From Candidatus Binatia bacterium (GTDB taxonomy: Bacteria; Desulfobacterota; Binatia; UBA9968), in assembly GCA_036504975.1 (NCBI GenBank), contig DASXUF010000019.1:1-34178 (forward strand): DNA of 34,178 nucleotides. The letters are read 5' to 3'. Below are positions 31,631-34,178 of the stretch, one piece after another (position 1 is the first letter of the stretch; each line of letters begins with the position of its first letter). The position numbers and the translations under genes were made by a program. The notes beneath the pieces were generated by a model that did not search any database, was not told the origin of the DNA, and worked only from the letters and a program-made list of their open reading frames with translations.

Positions 31631-32719
31631 TTAGTTGCCGAAGACCTCTTGCAGCAATGGCGCCAAGTTTTCTTTGACCCCCATTGCCTCCTTCGTGTAA
31701 GTCTTGATCGCGCCGGGGAGCGGTACCCTCCATGGCTCGGTATGATCGGTTGGCACGTCCAATCGAGCGCTTATGTAACCGTTGGCGCGAGCAAAGATCG
31801 TCTGGCCCTCTTTGGATAACAGCCAATTAATATAGACCTTGGCCGCATTGGGATTCGGCGCTTTGTTAAACAATGCGAGGTTGCCATTGGTTGGGCTCAG
31901 GTCGGTTCCCTCTTTTAGTTGCCTGGCGTCCACGATCCCAATCGGCACTCCCTGCCTCGCTCTGGCGATCGCGACAAAGTCCGCGGCACCGATAAGCACC
32001 GGATAGCGGCCTTGACCGACCGCATCCACCTCCTGCGCATAGTCCCTGGAGATGGTCAGCTGCTGTTTGCCCAGGGCGCGAATGAAATCCGAGCCCAGGT
32101 CCTGATGAAGATAAAAGAAGGTGAAAGTCGCGGCCCCGGGGCCTGCCCTCCGGGGGTCGTCCACCATCATCTTTCCTTTCCACTTCGGATCGAGCAGGTC
32201 CTTGTGGGACTTAAACTCTTTCGCATTGACGATCTTCGTGTTGTAGAAAATGGTGCCCCTGTGGAACGGAGTCATCACCATCACCGTTTTGTTTGGATCG
32301 AGAAACTCGATCGCCCCGCCGCGCCACGCTCTGGGATCTTTTACGTCCGGCAGCATCAGCGCCGGCTCCAGGGGGTCGAACGCTCCCATGGGGATCATCG
32401 CTTCAAGCGCCGTCGTCGAGCCGTGGATGTAAATATCCCAGAGAAACCGTCCCGCCTTCCGCTCAGCAGCGACCCGGGGCGGGACCTCACGCCCGGCGCT
32501 TCCGAAAAGCTCGACGGAGAGACCGTACTTTTTCTGAAACTCATGCGTGAGGGCATCGCGCATGGTAGCGGTTACGTCGCTAATGACCGTTACCTTGCCT
32601 TCTTTTTTCGCCGCTTCGAGGGTGCTGTCCCAGTCCGCGCCGGCGCCCATCGAGGCGAAGGCAAGCAGGGCCGTAGCCATTAGAAGAATCTCTATCTTTG
32701 CAACGATACGGCTTTTCAT
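31631..32719 (-). CDS. Extracellular solute-binding protein, orphan copy 6
   Basis: This secreted binding protein of 362 aa has a signal peptide (KIEILLMATALLAFASMGAG, ending AD). Subfamily blocks are EGKVTVISDVTATMRDALTH, FDPLEPALMLPDVKDPRAW, FYNTKIV, LLDPKWKGKMMVDDPRRAG, GRYPVLIGAADF, NKAPNPNAAKVYINWLLSKE and ISARLDVPTDH. ATG 32719 with GGGAGCG ahead gives the signal peptide; the longer frame from 32911 adds 64 unrelated residues and would cover the shared upstream region. It is divergent from the split bicupin genes at 32898, with 178 bases between them that must hold both promoters. Again no permease is present. Confidence 0.89.
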   Translation of the reverse strand: MKSRIVAKIEILLMATALLAFASMGAGADWDSTLEAAKKEGKVTVISDVTATMRDALTHEFQKKYGLSVELFGSAGREVPPRVAAERKAGRFLWDIYIHGSTTALEAMIPMGAFDPLEPALMLPDVKDPRAWRGGAIEFLDPNKTVMVMTPFHRGTIFYNTKIVNAKEFKSHKDLLDPKWKGKMMVDDPRRAGPGAATFTFFYLHQDLGSDFIRALGKQQLTISRDYAQEVDAVGQGRYPVLIGAADFVAIARARQGVPIGIVDARQLKEGTDLSPTNGNLALFNKAPNPNAAKVYINWLLSKEGQTIFARANGYISARLDVPTDHTEPWRVPLPGAIKTYTKEAMGVKENLAPLLQEVFGN

Positions 32720-32897
32720 AGCGAGCGCTCCCGTCCTTATCTTGTCCAGCGAAGATTTCAAGCGTGCCCATATATAAAAGCCTTCGATGGACTGTGTCAA
32801 TAAGCGCCGCCGTGCTTTACCAGCAACGGCTTGACGGTTTTCTCCTGCTTCGCTAGGTTGAGGAGAATGTTCAGTTACTACGGAAGGAAGGTCAGCT

Positions 32898-33431
32898 ATG
32901 GCAACGCGCAACCGGGAGCGTATTCGCGAGCGGAATAACTACGAGGAAATCATTGCTCACCAACTCGCTGAGCGCGAGCGCTCCTTCAGCGGCAAGGTCG
33001 TGATCCGCGGGGAAGAATGCCCTTGGGTCATGAGCCGCCAGGCTTTGGTAAAGCATTACATGTGGCCCTCCCGCTATAGCGGGATTGCGCCGGAAACCGT
33101 CTTGGACGACTGGAACATCTTCGTCCAGGATATCAAGGTGCACTCCGGGAAGCATCGCCACCAGGGCGGCCTGGTGATCTACATCATCGAGGGAGAGGGA
33201 TGGTCCGAAGTGGACGGCGAGCGTCATGACTGGGAGGCGGGCGATCTGCTACTGCTGCCTCTGAAGCCCGGGGGCGTCGAGCACAAGCACTACAATCGCT
33301 ACGACGACAGGCCCGCCAAATGGATTGCGTTCATCAGCGGAGCGCTCTTTGAATGGGGCGCCAGTGAAATGGTGCAGGTCGAGAACCATCCGGACTTTAA
33401 ATCCAAGACCGACGGACGGAGCGCCCGATGA
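32898..33431 (+). CDS. Cupin protein, N-terminal half of a split bicupin
   Basis: This 177-aa single-cupin protein corresponds to the first half of the fused 352-aa bicupin at 17368-18426. Matching blocks are HSGKHRHQGGLVIYIIEGEG (His86, His88), ERHDWEAGDLLLLPLKPGGV and EHKHYNRYDD (His129, His131). The metal-binding histidines are complete. ATG 32898 follows AAGGAAGG at 32884-32891. It ends in ATGA, overlapping the start of the second half (33428), so the two are translated together and probably assemble as a two-subunit form of the bicupin. Confidence 0.85.
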   Translation: MATRNRERIRERNNYEEIIAHQLAERERSFSGKVVIRGEECPWVMSRQALVKHYMWPSRYSGIAPETVLDDWNIFVQDIKVHSGKHRHQGGLVIYIIEGEGWSEVDGERHDWEAGDLLLLPLKPGGVEHKHYNRYDDRPAKWIAFISGALFEWGASEMVQVENHPDFKSKTDGRSAR

Positions 33432-33970
33432 ATAAGATTCGACCAACCAACGAGAATCTTGGCGTTCCCTACTCCGAAAGATCCGATAACCTGCTCGAAT
33501 GGCTGTACCAACTGCGCGATCGACAGCGCGAGCACCAAGGCAAAGGCGCCTGGCTCATCAAGGGCCGCGATCTTCCCTGGGAAAACAATCGCCAGGGAAA
33601 AATGAAGTGGTTCCTGCACCCCGCTCTCGAGGGCACGGCGATTCGATCGATGCTCGTGTTCGAGCAGGAAATTGCTCCGGGCGGCCGAAGCGGAGCACAA
33701 AAAACGCCGGGTGGCTCCGTTTTGTACATATTAGAAGGCAGGGGCTACACTCTGCTCGACGGCGTGCGCCACGACTGGCAAGCGGAAGATCTCGTCAACA
33801 TACCGATACGCAGCAACGGCGTCGTCGTCCAGCATGTGAACCTGGATCTGCGTCATCCGGTCCGGTTCATATCGGCGGACTTAAACCTGGTCGACATTTT
33901 GGGCGTCGACAGGGGCGCCGAGCTTGACCAGGTTGAGCCGGCTCCGGATTGGGACGAAAGCACAAAGTGA
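33428..33970 (+). CDS. Cupin protein, C-terminal half of a split bicupin, metal site degenerate
   Basis: This 180-aa protein is equivalent to the second half of the fused bicupin at 17368-18426: LFDALLRLRDEQREQ there, LLEWLYQLRDRQREH here, then VLYILEGRGYTLLDGVRHDW. The end ILGVDRGAELDQVEPAPDW mirrors VWGVDLGSGLEMLEPAPEY. In the fused protein the metal site reads KQLHQGGRFHY and VVHQHYN; here it reads AQKTPGGSVLY and VVVQHVN. Two histidines are thus replaced, by Thr93 and by Val, and only His136 remains. This subunit has probably lost metal binding and may act as a structural or regulatory partner. It starts within the stop codon of the first half. Confidence 0.83.
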   Translation: MNKIRPTNENLGVPYSERSDNLLEWLYQLRDRQREHQGKGAWLIKGRDLPWENNRQGKMKWFLHPALEGTAIRSMLVFEQEIAPGGRSGAQKTPGGSVLYILEGRGYTLLDGVRHDWQAEDLVNIPIRSNGVVVQHVNLDLRHPVRFISADLNLVDILGVDRGAELDQVEPAPDWDESTK

Positions 33971-34043
33971 CCGGCCGTTCGCTCAACCGCCACAGCGGAG
34001 CCGCAACCAAAAGAGAGGTAATAAGCGAAAGACTCAACTCACC

Positions 34044-34178
34044 GTCGAGTAGGGAGGAGGCGCACCACATGAACCCATACAGGAACAGGCGTGTTTCCTC
34101 CTCCCTCTCTAAAATTCCGTACGGCGGGTTTTCCCCAGTACGGCTTCAAACTGGAATTCAACCACGACCTTCATCCAC
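34044..34178 (-). mobile_element. 3' end of a group II intron (domains V and VI), cut by the window edge
   Basis: On the minus strand, 34146-34114 folds like domain V. The sequence AGCCGTAC-TGGG-GAAAA-CCCG-CC-GTACGG forms two stems separated by a two-base bulge on the 3' side, with the AGC catalytic triad at its start. Then 34109-34044 folds like domain VI: GAGAGGGAGGAGG (34109-34097) pairs with CCTCCTCCCT (34060-34051) and CTC (34049-34047), leaving a single bulged A (34050), the branch point. The intron would end in GAC at 34044, seven bases from that A, with the usual AY end. The reverse-transcriptase gene and the rest of the intron would lie beyond 34178. Confidence 0.72.

Noticed and set aside
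33867..34070. 67-aa minus-strand frame at the right edge
   Set aside because: It crosses the intron end and the end of the cupin gene; its hydrophobic look comes from the G+C-rich noncoding stretch.

Overview
This is bacterial DNA of roughly 55-60% G+C from a lineage I cannot name. There is no rRNA or marker gene. The mix of orphan extracellular binding proteins, Rieske oxygenases, UbiD, cupins, an F420-type flavin oxidoreductase and a two-gene NHEJ set resembles uncultivated soil or sediment bacteria (Desulfobacterota/Binatota, Rokubacteria or Tectomicrobia-like), but that placement is only an impression. Both edges fall inside mobile DNA: a 5'-truncated IS21-like element on the left and the 3' end of a group II intron on the right. 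The window may therefore be one whole assembly contig broken at repeats.

Left third (1-11.8 kb), a patchwork of mobile and defence-type genes. It holds decayed istA/istB; a decayed Rieske oxygenase tail; a possible 52-aa membrane protein; a 208-bp duplicate of the start of a flavin oxidoreductase gene, followed by a class II Fic protein and then the complete gene; a MITE; an orphan HigA-like antitoxin lying between two halves of another Rieske remnant; a Doc toxin with its antitoxin; an ATP-dependent DNA ligase facing a LigD-type polymerase; an MFS transporter; and an RNase H with a viroplasmin domain.

Middle (11.9-20 kb), the start of a catabolic region. A bicupin faces a Rieske oxygenase. 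A TAXI-type binding protein with no signal peptide is divergent from a run of binding protein, bicupin and binding protein. An amidohydrolase remnant lies between this run and the next.

Right (20-34 kb), the catabolic core. A tight plus-strand operon (20037-26157) reads binding protein, UbiD-family decarboxylase, Rieske oxygenase, Gfo/Idh/MocA dehydrogenase, six-Asp-box beta-propeller. A convergent minus-strand operon (30214-26205) reads broken binding protein, Rieske oxygenase, HIBADH-type dehydrogenase, binding protein. Then come another bicupin with a clear terminator, a further binding protein, and a divergent bicupin split into two genes overlapping by ATGA.

The main theme is paralogy. 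There are six copies of one binding-protein subfamily (one broken) with no ABC permease or ATPase; three complete Rieske oxygenases plus three remnants, with no reductase or ferredoxin; and four bicupins of two architectures, one of them split. My inference is that the region handles uptake or sensing and stepwise oxidation and decarboxylation of aromatic or related carboxylic acids, with repeated duplication and loss of modules. The substrates are unknown.
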